A stretch of DNA of 64,000 nt, from assembly GCA_029948255.1 (NCBI GenBank), contig JALIZF010001290.1:1-64000 (forward strand), in the 5' to 3' direction. A program made the position numbers and the translations under genes. Source of the stretch: Telmatactis stephensoni. Lineage: Eukaryota; Cnidaria; Anthozoa; Actiniaria; Isophelliidae. Below the pieces are notes generated by a model. The model was not told where the DNA came from. It worked only from the letters and a program-made list of their open reading frames with translations, and did no database searches. Shown one piece after another: positions 1-10,300 of this stretch (the first letter of the stretch is position 1; each line of letters opens with the position of its first letter).

Positions 1-1341
1 GATGATGTGTTAAAGGTCTTCAATGAAACCATAGAATTTAATCAATACTCTGGCAGATACGTCGTACGTCTGCCATGGAGAGACAACAAGCACGAGTTGC
101 CAAGCAACTTCGGGATGACTAAAAACAGACTAGATAGTCTCCGTCGAAGCCTACTGAGGAAAGATCCCAAACTCATCGAAAGCTACATCAAATACCTGGA
201 AGATCAGGAAAAGCAAGAATTCATCGAAAAGGTCTCTACCCCAAGTACACACGTGGGGATATTGCATTACATCCCGCACTTTCCAGTCTTCAGATTAGAC
301 AGTGCAACTACGAAAATGAGAATAGTGTACGATGCATCTGCAAAAGTCCCAAACGCTCCAAGCTTAAACGATTGTCTGTACAAAGGTCCAAACCTCATGC
401 AGGAGTTAATGGGTATTCTACTAAGATTTCGACTTCACGAAATAGCGTTTACAGCTGACATCGAAAAGGCGTTCCTACAAATAGAGCTGAACGAACTGGA
501 TAGAGACGCAACACGCTTTCTATGGTTCAAAGACTCAACCAAGTCAGCCAGCAGCCCTGGCAACTTAAAGGTGTACAGATTTAAACGTGTACTCTTCGGC
601 GCTGCCCCATCGCCATTCCTGCTGGGAGCAACAATACGCTATCACCTCGACCAAAAGGGAAGGAACAAAATTGCCGCAGATTTAAAAGACTCCATGTATA
701 TGGACAACGTAGTCTCCGGGACGAGTACCGAAGAACAAGCAATCGAATACTACGCCCGCTCAAGAGAATACCTCTCTGAAGCCGGCATGAATCTGCGTCA
801 GTGGACAACAAACTCCGCGCGATTAACAAAGAAAACTCAAATCGACAAGACAGACGCAGACCGAATGGTAAAAGTACTCGGCATCAAATGGAACTCGCAA
901 TCGGACTCGCTCTCACTATCACTTGAGAAGTTGCTCGAAACGACAAAGAAAATCGACAAAACGACGAAGAGAACAGTGCTCAGCATTGCATCGAAGCTCT
1001 TTGACCCCATGGGTACAGTAGAACCATTCAGCATAAGAGCAAGAATTATGATGCAAAAATTATGGAAGCTCAACATCAGCTGGGATGACAACCTACCAAG
1101 TGATCACAGAGAAGAATGGCGACAATGGTTTGAGGAAGTAAAACACCTCACTTCACTTGAGATTCCGAGGCGTTACACACCACTATCAAGCACCCATGAA
1201 CCAGTAGAAATCCACGTATTCTGCGACAGTAGCGAACGAGCCTACGGAGCAGTCGGCTACATGAGAGTCAGTACACAAGCGACGTTCGTAATGGCGAAAA
1301 GCAAAGTCGCCCCAATTAAGACACAAACACTACCCAGACTA
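1..1341 (+). pseudogene. BEL/Pao retrotransposon pol, 5' part (reverse transcriptase to start of RNase H), cut by insertion
   Basis: The frame is open from base 1, so the element continues beyond the left edge. This part of the polyprotein would copy RNA into DNA. Visible in order are the reverse-transcriptase start (RIVYDAS), the first catalytic Asp in TADIEKAF, FGAAPSPF, the active-site box YMDN near base 697, then the region that Pfam-style annotation calls Pao peptidase A17 (SKLFDPMG, FCDSSERAYGA), and finally LPRL at 1330-1341. The frame runs on to 1494, but everything after 1341 is read out of the inserted element. The pol is phase-compatible with the segment starting at 14018, which carries the rest. 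The box is YMDN where many retroelements have YxDD; related BEL elements also seem to use N, so I do not treat it as proof of inactivity. Family call is confident; the element is physically disrupted. Confidence 0.9.
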
Positions 1342-1374
1342 CATAAGAAGTTGCAAGCCGTCTGGATTTGTACG
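1342..1374. repeat. Left terminal inverted repeat, 33 bp
   Basis: It begins CATAAGAAGTTGCAAGCC and matches the reverse complement of 13985-14017 at all 33 positions. Just inside, both ends carry a similar ACAATAGC-containing stretch, possibly a transposase binding site. Confidence 0.93.
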
Positions 1375-1554
1375 TGTTTCCAATTTTTGGTGGCTTCTTC
1401 GAATTCTTTTGCTTTAGCAAACAATAGCGATGGGTTGTATGGTTGTCATCAAGTACGACTAATCCTCTTAATCTGTGTCACGAGCAGTGTTTAGAGTTTC
1501 CAGATACCCAGATATCTGGTACTCGGTCATTGACAAAGAGAAGCTATATTTTCC

Positions 1555-1905
1555 CGCTGTGGCTATTTGATCGGCAGTTTTGAATTATTTTTGCAAGAAT
1601 ATTTCTTAAAATAAGAGTCGAAGGATATTCAAAACATTCTATCTATATTCAGGAATGCTCAATTACTAAGGAATCGAAGGTGAGTGCTTCAAAATCGAAC
1701 TAGCCCTACATATTTTGTCTCGGCACAGATTTCAATGACCAGGAAATTATTCTAGGTGTCTTTTGGTCTAACCGCTTACCATTTCTAAATATAGATAGAA
1801 TACTTTAGATGGTGTAATGTTTTCTTTTTCGGGGAAACGAAAACTGCCGGTCAAATAGGAATTCGAGGTCATTGACCGGTCAAATAGCCATAGCGGTATT
1901 TTCCA
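1555..1905. repeat. Fragment of the GACCGG/CAAATAG inverted-repeat family
   Basis: This stretch, inside the left end of the 12.68 kb element, is closely similar to 41880-42200 and to the arms of 41505-43718. Shared landmarks are GGATATTCAAAACATTC, GGAATGCTCAATTACTAAGG, CTCGGCACAG and GGTCAAATAGGAATTCGAGG. It is an older repeat captured by, or inserted into, the larger element. The remaining 1906-2633 stretch shows no gene that I can recognise. Confidence 0.7.
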
Positions 1906-2633
1906 CGTTCTCAGCCGTTAATTCCGGAAAAAAATATTCAAAAGTGAAACAATTCTCATACATAGAACTTTTAAAGCTCAAATCGCGTATTAGCGGCTTT
2001 CATCTTATTGCTTTGCCGTTTGAGAAATGTGAACAGTTTAATTAGCTTAAGTAAGTTTATTAGCGATTCCAGCTCAAGCGTTTTTAATAGCGTATTTTGT
2101 ACCCTTTTTGCCTTCTTTCTCGAAATCAAAAGGAGAATTGCCAATTGCTTTCACAAGTGGCCCATACTGTGCATTGGAGGACTCTCAATATCTATATTTT
2201 GACACAATGTTGAAAATTATAGCCGTGCTTTCTATATGGTGTATGTGTGTTAGAATATCACTCTTTGACTTAAATTGACGATTAAATTGATCTTATGCTT
2301 AAATGTTCTAAAACAAAAGTGATAGCCATTGAAGTGTTTTGTGGTTTTTCTTCAGTTGAGATAAATTGTGTATTTAGCGAGTTTCAGTGTTGTGTTGACC
2401 CTACTTAACCCTATCAAACATTACACCTACGTTCAAACCAGTTTTAATTACTTTTCATTCATTCTTTCGATTTTAACTGGAATTGACAAAGAACGTTGAA
2501 GATAAATACTTTTGCAATTTACTGGTTAAAAATTCTGCAAATCAAAAATGTACTAAGTGATAAATCTAGCTAGCTTTACTTTGAATAAAAACACCAATAA
2601 AAAACGCTTGGAATACATAGTTCAGTCCTATTT

Positions 2634-3689
2634 TCAATCAATAAGTTTAAGGAGTTGCCTAGAAATCCCTTGGACAGTAATTCTATCCTTAGGATCCTCC
2701 TCCATTGCCTTTTTGTAAAGTCGACAATACGACTCTGTTCTGCAACAATGTACACGTTTTCCAACGTATCTCAGCACGAACCCCAGAGAATATACGTCAC
2801 CCTCAACGCTTTGCTTGGATTGGCCACTCACTATCTCAGGAGCAATCCAGGGATAATCTTCGCGTTTCCTCTTTTTCATCGTTTTTGCCTCGTGAAATTG
2901 AAGACTTTTACCAAAGTCAATCAGAATCGGTTCCCAAATCCCGCGTTGAAAATGGCACACCACATTGTTGTGTTTGATATCGTTGTGGAGCCACTTCTTT
3001 GAATGAACGAAGGAAACCGTTTTTGCAAGTTTTTCAAGGAAAACGTACCACTCATTCTTGATTGTCAAAAGTGAGGTGCTAATAGCACTTGCTATTGTAT
3101 GATTACTTTGCCCGCTTCCGTGAAATTGCGTGACTAGCACATACGGCTTCTGCGCTACCTGTACTCCTAACAGCAATGGCAAACAAGGATGATGGTTCGG
3201 CGTCTGAATACGTAGAAGGGCCATTGCTTCAGACTTGACATCAGCTGCTGCAACGTGGGATCTGAAGGTTTTCACCACCACAGGAATGTTACCACGGTAC
3301 AGCATAAATTCGCACTTCCCATAGCTACCCTCTCCTACCTCTAGTTGCTGCTCCTGGGTCGGCTTGGACAAGTCGTTGGTAGAGATTACTGGAAATTTGA
3401 ACGACGTGGTGGGGAAATTCTTCAGACTTGCCATCTGAACTATTTTGCCTCCACGCGACGTTGACGGCGCGGGTGGTTGGACAGTGGGCCCCGAACCAAT
3501 TTGGTTCGTCTGCACTGCGACTTCAGTTTGCTTCGACTGCAGTAACTTCGCAATCCGCGTTTTTCTTTCTTCCTCCCTTTTTTTCAGTTTAGCTTCTCGC
3601 TTTCTTACTTTCAACTTTTCCTTTTCTTTCCGTCTTTCTTCTTTGGTGTGGCGTCTAAAACGCTTTCGTGGTTTGTCGGAGTCTTCCAT
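2634..3689 (-). CDS. Protein kinase domain protein carried by the TIR element
   Basis: Predicted 351-residue, single-exon protein kinase that would transfer phosphate from ATP to Ser/Thr substrates. The first 50 residues are very rich in Lys, Arg and Glu (coiled coil or nuclear targeting), followed by a Pro/Ser linker. The kinase fold then shows a Gly-rich loop GEGSYGKC (about 119-126), VVVK with the ATP-anchoring Lys140, an alpha-C Glu near 154, a catalytic loop LHNDIKHNNV (HND instead of HRD, Asp237, Lys239), DFG at 258-260, APE at 283-285, the helix-F Asp near 298 and Arg336. All key catalytic residues are present, so an active enzyme is possible. It is divergent from the C2H2 gene, with about 284 bp between the two starts. 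The HND loop resembles small kinases scattered through cnidarian repeats. Its subfamily is not recognised; the kinase call itself is firm. Confidence 0.9.
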   Translation of the reverse strand: MEDSDKPRKRFRRHTKEERRKEKEKLKVRKREAKLKKREEERKTRIAKLLQSKQTEVAVQTNQIGSGPTVQPPAPSTSRGGKIVQMASLKNFPTTSFKFPVISTNDLSKPTQEQQLEVGEGSYGKCEFMLYRGNIPVVVKTFRSHVAAADVKSEAMALLRIQTPNHHPCLPLLLGVQVAQKPYVLVTQFHGSGQSNHTIASAISTSLLTIKNEWYVFLEKLAKTVSFVHSKKWLHNDIKHNNVVCHFQRGIWEPILIDFGKSLQFHEAKTMKKRKREDYPWIAPEIVSGQSKQSVEGDVYSLGFVLRYVGKRVHCCRTESYCRLYKKAMEEDPKDRITVQGISRQLLKLID

Positions 3690-3803
3690 ACCAGATAGCA
3701 GAAAAAAGTGACTTGCAGACCATCAATGAAAGTAGAATTTGAGCCTGAGAATTTCACAATCTAGCGTTTGCTCACGTAGTCACATTCTTAGACCTTATAC
3801 GGT

Positions 3804-3812
3804 TATAAAAAG
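3804..3812 (+). promoter_or_regulatory. Candidate TATA box in the kinase/C2H2 divergent intergenic region
   Basis: TATAAAAAG lies about 160 bp upstream of the ATG at 3974 and on the same strand. Nothing similarly clear is seen upstream of the kinase start. Its role as a promoter is inferred from position only. Confidence 0.35.
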
Positions 3813-3973
3813 GGGTAAACTTGCGTAAGTTTATTAAAAAATGATATCGTCATCGATTTTGCAATATACAGTAGGAGTTAAACAAATGGAATTGGAGCTG
3901 TTGGTACCATTTCTCAGCGTCTTTCTCGAGCTCACTATCAAAGACAAGAACAGCGCCAACTTTAAAGACCGAG

Positions 3974-5085
3974 ATGTCCTTCACAATTGGTTGCGATCGT
4001 TGCCCACGACGATTTGTTAGTGCGCAAGCCCTAAACAAGCATCAGTTACAAAGGCACGGGCTAAGAAATGAAATTTTAAGTCCGAAATTCCGTGATGCAA
4101 ATGCTGTGGTCGTGCACGCCCCTAGAGCGGAATGCCTATCAAAGGAAGACCTTCAGCCCTATCATGAATGGCTTGCCTGTATCACAGAAAGAATAAACGG
4201 TGCTCATCATCCAGGATTTAAAGGTCAGTAACAATTTGCACTCTAATTAACCTAAGACTTACGCGACATTGTGACCACACCGACCATTTACTGAGTAGTA
4301 ACTAATGCGCTTTACTAGGATGGGGTGAATTAAGTAAGTTCGTAAGCTTGAAATGTTTCAGGACAATTTTATTATTGACTTTGAATAGATTCAAATGAAA
4401 AGTACACTCGCGTGATTTTGGGCTGACAGGCCTTTTGCTAGACTCCTTCACAACCGCTCCTATCGTCGTCACGCAACGCTAGAAAGCATTGCGTGATGAC
4501 ACTAGGAGCGGATGCGAGGGAGACTAGAATTTTACATGATGACGTCATTGTAATATAACTACCAGAATCCTTTACCAACATTTTTTTCTTTTTCATGTCA
4601 CAGGAAGATGGTTTCGTGTCGAAATAAACGAAACTCCAGAGAGATACTTTAAGCATATTATTAATAGGCTAGAGGTAACTCTCAATGCTGTGAAGAGAGC
4701 AAGCCATAAAAGGCCTCCAATAATATCATTCCAGTCAATCAGGTACTCATACAAACTGTATGATTTACAGCCCTTTGTTTGTTTGCTAAGGGAACAAACA
4801 GCCGTAGCATTTAAGGAGAGTACTGCGTTCATAAACGATGTGGAAACTGAAAACTTTCCAGAAGTAAGCGTCGAAGACTTTGATCCCCGAGCGGCAATAG
4901 AAGCTGCAAAGAAAAGAGCTAATTTGGCCAACCCCATCAGGCCAACGTCGAGGAGTCGCATTATCGTCAACGAGGGAGAGGGCAGACAAACAAGGGAATT
5001 AGAATTACAGTGGTGGCCAGATCTCTATAAAGTCAATTTTGGCAAGCTGACATTTCGTTTCTTTGTTCAAAAAAATATATATTGA
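3974..5085 (+). CDS. Two-exon C2H2 zinc-finger protein, about 243 residues
   Basis: Exon 1 is 3974-4223 and exon 2 is 4604-5085, joined by a GT-AG intron (GTCAGT donor at 4224, CACAG acceptor ending 4603) that keeps phase. Near the N-terminus is one classical C2H2 finger: Cys-x2-Cys-x12-His-x4-His, starting CDRCPRRF and ending QRHG. The rest has no family that I recognise; it includes ISFQSIRYSYKLYDL, an acidic stretch and an Arg/Ser-rich segment (RPTSRSR), and ends FRFFVQKNIY. A single-finger protein inside a transposon could recognise element ends or regulate transcription, but that is inference. An additional upstream exon is possible. The intron holds a strong hairpin at 4454-4511. Confidence 0.6.
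4454..4511. repeat. Hairpin-forming inverted repeat inside the C2H2 intron
   Basis: Arms of about 26 nt (starting CCGCTCCTATCGTCGTCACG and ending GACACTAGGAGCGG) flank a loop of about 6 nt, with a few mismatches. Confidence 0.7.
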
Positions 5086-5109
5086 ATGACTTGTAAGAAA
5101 TCTTATATT

Positions 5110-5147
5110 TATATATATATTATATATATATATAGATAGATACACTT
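5110..5147. repeat. AT dinucleotide tract
   Basis: TATATA-rich tract just after the stop of the C2H2 gene. Confidence 0.85.
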
Positions 5148-5224
5148 GAAATGTATAACGCTCATTGCAAAGCAATAAAATCAGTTGCAAAAGGAAAGAC
5201 TGAATAAACAAACTAAATTAAGAA

Positions 5225-5515
5225 AAGAGAGAAAGAAAGGAACAAACAAATAAACAAACAAACGAATGAACGAAGATGAAAAAAAAGAATGAAAGAATGG
5301 AATGGAAGGATGGAGGAAGAAGGAAGGAGTGGAGGGACGGAGGAAGTGACGAAGGAAAGAGAGGAAGAAATGAAGGAAGGAAGGAAGGTGGGAAGGAAGG
5401 GAGAAAGGATAAAAGGAATGAAGGAGGGAGGAAGGAAGGAAGGAAGGGAGGGAGGAAGGAAGGAAGGAAGGAGGGAAGGAAGAAAGGAATATAGAACAAA
5501 AGAAATAAAGAGAAC
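5225..5515. repeat. Purine-rich GGAA/GAAA microsatellite
   Basis: Nearly pure G/A on the + strand with runs of GGAA. It generates long artefactual open frames on both strands. 5086-6123 otherwise has no recognisable gene. Confidence 0.95.
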
Positions 5516-5837
5516 CTAAACTTGAGTGAATCCTATAGTTAGCCTATACGTACCTCGTCGATTTTTGCCATGTTACCCATACGTACGCATCCGATTGTCC
5601 TAGGAAGTCAATAATAAATATAACTAAGTAATATATCTATGATTTAGAAGTTGCAACAAATATTCAGCGATCGCCAGCCTGCATTTGTCGAATTCCTTTA
5701 CAGTAAGGAATTCTTAACACCACCCACCACGTGAAGGGAACAGGTCTGACTTTGCCCATGAGAGGCTTTAATAAATGAATGGCTTTAGAACCATTACACC
5801 AAAGGAGACGCTTCAATGGGCCATTTGGGTAGTTTCC

Positions 5838-6095
5838 ACAGAATTACGGGCGAAACACCTGGTAACTCCGCAGCTTTCGGGCGAGACACCTGGAAAGCTC
5901 AAGGGAATTTCATATCAAATACAGACCTCCTACAGAATTACGGGCGAATCACCTAGTAATTCTGCTGCTTTCGGGCGAAACACCTGGAAAGCACAAGAAG
6001 AAGTCTCGTTCGATATGTAATTATTAAATTTTTCACAAAACAATGGGCGAGTCACTCAGCAATTCTGCTGCTTTCGTGCGAAAGCACAGAGGAAA
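5838..6095. repeat. Imperfect tandem repeat, about 94-103 bp period, three copies
   Basis: Copies start near 5838, 5932 and 6036. Each holds an ATTAC/AATGGGCGA unit followed by CTTTCGGGCGA and a CACCTGG or CACTCAG half-motif. They sit just downstream of the Ulp1 gene stop. Confidence 0.75.
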
Positions 6096-6123
6096 AATTC
6101 AATAATTAGGGATTTGCTGCTTA

Positions 6124-7014
6124 TTAATGGGTCCACTGGAGGATCTTGAATAAGATCTCCTTTCTGTGAACATCCATTTTATCGAATTTCCATGAGAAAT
6201 TTGGTAATGCTGTTTGTTGCTCAAACATATCTTTAGCAGCTAAAATTACACCAACACCACAGCTGCCTGAACCTAGCCCACCACGTGGCTGATCAGGCAT
6301 AGCAAAACGAGAAAATTTCAAGTCCCACTTATCTTTGTCGAGGTCTTCGGCCGATGACACATGTTGTTTATTCGCCATAGCTTTAAGTGAATCCAAAAGT
6401 TTTCTGGCGAGGATATCAGTACGGCCTGGTGGTGCCCAGTGAAGACCATCATCGTAGTACAACTTTTTTGAAGAGACATCGAGACAAAGGAGACCCCAGT
6501 GACATTGCCGTACATGAAGTGGCACAAGAACCAAAGACAAGGTCTTTAAATCGTCAGTGTACACGAACTTTGTCAGCTTTTGCTCTATCGCCTGTGTAGT
6601 TGCAATGGATGAAATCCAGGTTTGGGCGGTCGTAGGTAAAAATACAACGCCAGAACAACCTTGCTGTTTAACCTCCTCAAGGAACTTTAGACAAACTACA
6701 CTCAAACAGAAACCAGAGACATATCTCTCTCCAACTAAAGTTGATACGTCTGCAGCATCGAGACACAGGTGTTCGTAGCTCAAAACGCTCTGTTCTGGAC
6801 GTACATTTTGGAGGAACTCTTTGACAGCTTGTGTATTTGCACGGTCAATATCTTTGCAGGGCGCATCAAGCCAGCTCTCTTCAAATGCGACCTCCTGAGC
6901 AATGCTGTCCACTTTGATGGACTTTCTCCACAGATCTACGCTAGTTCTTGTGAATGATCCTGAAAGGTAGTACACCAATAATAAGACCGTTAAAATAGAT
7001 TCGACATTTGACAT
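6124..7014 (-). CDS. Ulp1/SENP-type cysteine protease (C48-like)
   Basis: A 296-residue single-exon protease of the family that cleaves SUMO or other ubiquitin-like proteins from targets. The catalytic set is readable in order: His172 in CHWGLLCLDV, Asp188 or Asp189 in LYYDDG, the oxyanion Gln242 in MPDQPRGG and the nucleophile Cys252 in GSGSCGVG. The active site is therefore apparently intact. The first 20 or so residues are hydrophobic (ILTVLLLVYYLSG) and could be a signal or anchor, unusual for a nuclear SENP. Upstream lies a large inverted repeat (7019-7171). Ulp1 domains accompany transposases in several large DNA transposons, which fits the neighbourhood. Family confident; substrate unknown. 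Confidence 0.88.
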   Translation of the reverse strand: MSNVESILTVLLLVYYLSGSFTRTSVDLWRKSIKVDSIAQEVAFEESWLDAPCKDIDRANTQAVKEFLQNVRPEQSVLSYEHLCLDAADVSTLVGERYVSGFCLSVVCLKFLEEVKQQGCSGVVFLPTTAQTWISSIATTQAIEQKLTKFVYTDDLKTLSLVLVPLHVRQCHWGLLCLDVSSKKLYYDDGLHWAPPGRTDILARKLLDSLKAMANKQHVSSAEDLDKDKWDLKFSRFAMPDQPRGGLGSGSCGVGVILAAKDMFEQQTALPNFSWKFDKMDVHRKEILFKILQWTH

Positions 7015-7018
7015 TGCC

Positions 7019-7171
7019 CGGATCGAAATATGGCGGCGAATTTGAATAACTATTGTTCTTAACTTACTAGCCTCGTGTTCACGTGGAGATGCAAAAGCGT
7101 TTTCACATGAATGAGAGGCTAGTCAGTCCAGAACAAAAGTTATTCAAATTTGCCGCCATATTTCGATTCGG
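7019..7171. repeat. Inverted repeat flanking the Ulp1 upstream region
   Basis: Arms of about 42 bp (7019-7060 and 7130-7171) share CGAAATATGGCGGCGAATTT and related bases with a few mismatches; an inner pair ACTAGCCTC/GAGGCTAGT extends the hairpin. It begins just upstream of the Ulp1 start codon, so it may be promoter structure or an embedded MITE. Confidence 0.8.
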
Positions 7172-7314
7172 TGTATACGTTTGAGTTTTATCTTCTTTAA
7201 AATTTGGTTGCCAAAACCTTTTTCAGTAACGTTTTCTCTTATTCTATTTTGTTTTGTTTGTTTGTTTGTTTACTTGCTTTTGTTTAAGTGTTTGTTTTAA
7301 TCCAAGAATGACTG

Positions 7315-10300
7315 TCAGTACCAAATACGCTGCTTACCATAGGAAGCTAAGTTAACAGCATAGATACAAGAGTCATCTCCAGTAGCGCTTTCTAAGTCTG
7401 AGATCATTTGATGAAAACGATCTATAGCAGACATTGGCGGACGGAAATCAAGGTCCCAAGGACTTGTTAAATCATTTGGATCGACAACATCTGTGACTGT
7501 ATTCATATCAATCGATCTTAAAGGAGGTAAAACCAATTTAGCCAAATCAGCACGGCTCAGGTTGTTTTCAGTATAAAGGCGAACAAGATCAGGAAATAGA
7601 GGGTCTCCACTAGCTGAAGGACTGTTATCATTAAGTGTTTCTGAGGAATAAAACGTTTGTGAGTATGGGGAAAGATTTCACAGTGCAATTTCTGATTCAC
7701 GTTTTTTAACTATTCAATACTTTACCATCTGGTATAGTGCTTGTGTCAGGAGTGTTAGTCTTTATGACATCATGGAACTCTTCATTTGCAGGTTCCAAAG
7801 TAACAGTATGGGGTTGGCTGCTCAAGATTGAATTTATATTGCTTTCGCGTTTTTGATGATCATATATAGATTCTAAAGGCTCATCAACTGTACACCGTTT
7901 TTCATCATAGAAGTACTCTGGGAAATCTTCTCCAAAAATATCGGTGAACAGTTCCTCAATGGCTAAAATGACCTTTTTATCTTGATCATCCCACAGGTCA
8001 TATTTATGCGGTCGCCAGCCACAGCCCCGAAAATGGAAGGGCTTACCTGTTAGTCATGAAATTAATAACAGTCATCAAAATAAACGCAGTACTAGAACCA
8101 TAGCTTTGTAGCGCACTGTGCATGGGGAGATTTAGGGAAAGATTGCATTACTAACCATCCACAAATTGGTAGCATCTAAGTGGTTACTTTGATTTCAAAA
8201 CCATGAGTGCATGAGAACACACTGATAAACATTCTGTCTATGTTTAAGACCCATTTGCTGGAAAATAATTACTTATTTTTGACCAAAGCTAATCCAAAAT
8301 GAGATCAAAATTGTTCATAGCTTTTAAATAAATTATTACCTTTCTCAACACAGAGCTTTGCATGTCGAAAACATAGACGAAGGAATAGGATTTTAACAGC
8401 ATACGTATGAACCAAAAGCTGTAATACTAAAAAAAAGAATCTTGATTAGAAAAATTCAAAATCTTTTCATTGAGAAAAGGGAATTATAAAAAATTGAAGA
8501 TGAAAAAGGTGATAGAGAAAGAAGAAGGATGAAAAAAAAAGGATGAAGTTTAGACAAATGCAGGAGAAATTGAGGGCAAAAGTTAAACAATACAATGAAC
8601 TGACTAGATGATCCATAACCATGACGATCATGAGATGTAGCCTTTGAATAGACCACTTTTTCTAATAGATGGGCTGCCTCCAGTCCTTGGTTCGAATAGT
8701 CCCTCATTGATCGAAAGACTCTCAAAAGGGAGGGTGAATGCTGTATTAGAATGTGTCCATAATCTCCACAACCAAGACCATTGTTGAACACAAAGCGCAA
8801 CAGGTAGCCCCACTCTTTACACTAAAACAGTAAACAGTAGTAGAATATTTAATTCAAGATCCACCTAATCTACCTTGGAAGCATTAATCATGTGTGCTAA
8901 TAAATTATCAGTACTTTTACCTCTACATCAAAAATATCAATGAGATGTTCATCTTGAATAGCATATGTTTTCTCACGTAGAGTTGTTGAGATGTGTTTAA
9001 AGTCCTTGGCAACCTACAGAATGATGTACATTCAAAGAGAATAACATTGTTATTCAATGAATTTTTATATTACTATTTAAAACTACATGTAGCAACATAG
9101 TGAAGGCATAACAGAAGAACATACACATGCAATAAAACCTAGCTTGATGCATTCATCATGTCACTAATGTGAACTTACACAACATATAATGACATTAGTA
9201 GCCAATTTTACAGGTCAATTTTTTTTATCCACAATTAATATAAAGTTTGATTCACACAACTTGAACTGTACTTAAAATGTCAGCACCTTAGAGTACAACT
9301 CAAAAGAGAGTTTAGCAGCCAGAGTACTTAGGTTCTGAATGTAAGTCTTCTTTGCTCCTTTTCCTTTGTACTTCTTGAAGTTTTCATGGACCTCAATAAA
9401 TTGATATTCAATTTCTGTCCTCTTGACATCCCAATATTGAATTAGCTCTTCAATTTTTTCCCCAACATCTTAAAATAAAAGATATGTAATTAGGTCATTA
9501 TTTATTGATGCCGATGGATTTTTGGTGATTTCCAGCTCTTGAATTCACCTCCCATGGAGAGGAAGAGGGAAGAGGGGGAACAGTTAAAGAAACTGGAAAA
9601 ATAATCAGCTAATAACATACTGAAAAATGAGTTAATTGAGTGAGAAGCATTCAGCTGTGTTATGCATGGGGCTGTTGAGAACTCTGTAAACTAATGATAT
9701 GCAGCTCTTCAGACCTGTGAGCATGGCTTAAGTACCTTAATAATTTATGACTAAAATTATTAGGCCCATTAACAGCCTAAAAAACCATTGACCAGCTATT
9801 CAAGTGTATAATTTAGTGGAATCAAATGAAATATGCTTTTCACAATAAACTTGACTCACCTGAGCCCTGTAAGACTATCTTTTCCTGGTGTGTACCATAG
9901 TCTCTTAGAAATTGGTCACAGTTCTTCAGACTCTTTAGGTGCTGTTCATATAAAAGGGAAAGGGGAACAATTTCAATGGTCAAAAATCAATTAATGTATT
10001 TCATTGAAATATTCATTAAATTAAATCAATAAATCTTTGACTAATGTGTGATCAGTGGCATGCAATACAATTCATGTAATCAATTAGGCCTAGTTAAAAT
10101 GTTGCATCATTCTACTGATTCAGAATTTATGCAAATGAGAAGATAATGATCATGTAGAAGCAAAAGATCTGACAAATAAATTGCATTGAAATGGACATGT
10201 GAGATGTGGCATTTGAACTAGGCCTAGTTTGTGGCAAACAATCATAAAATTCACACAACTATTAGCATCATAATTAAAATATACATGACTTGTTCTTACA

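Noticed and set aside
697..708. YMDN as evidence that the BEL reverse transcriptase is dead
   Set aside because: A YxDN box seems common in related BEL elements, and the rest of the frame is intact.
5218..5519. Three long open frames on both strands
   Set aside because: They are translations of the GGAA microsatellite (Glu/Gly/Arg or Pro/Ser/Phe runs) and not genes.
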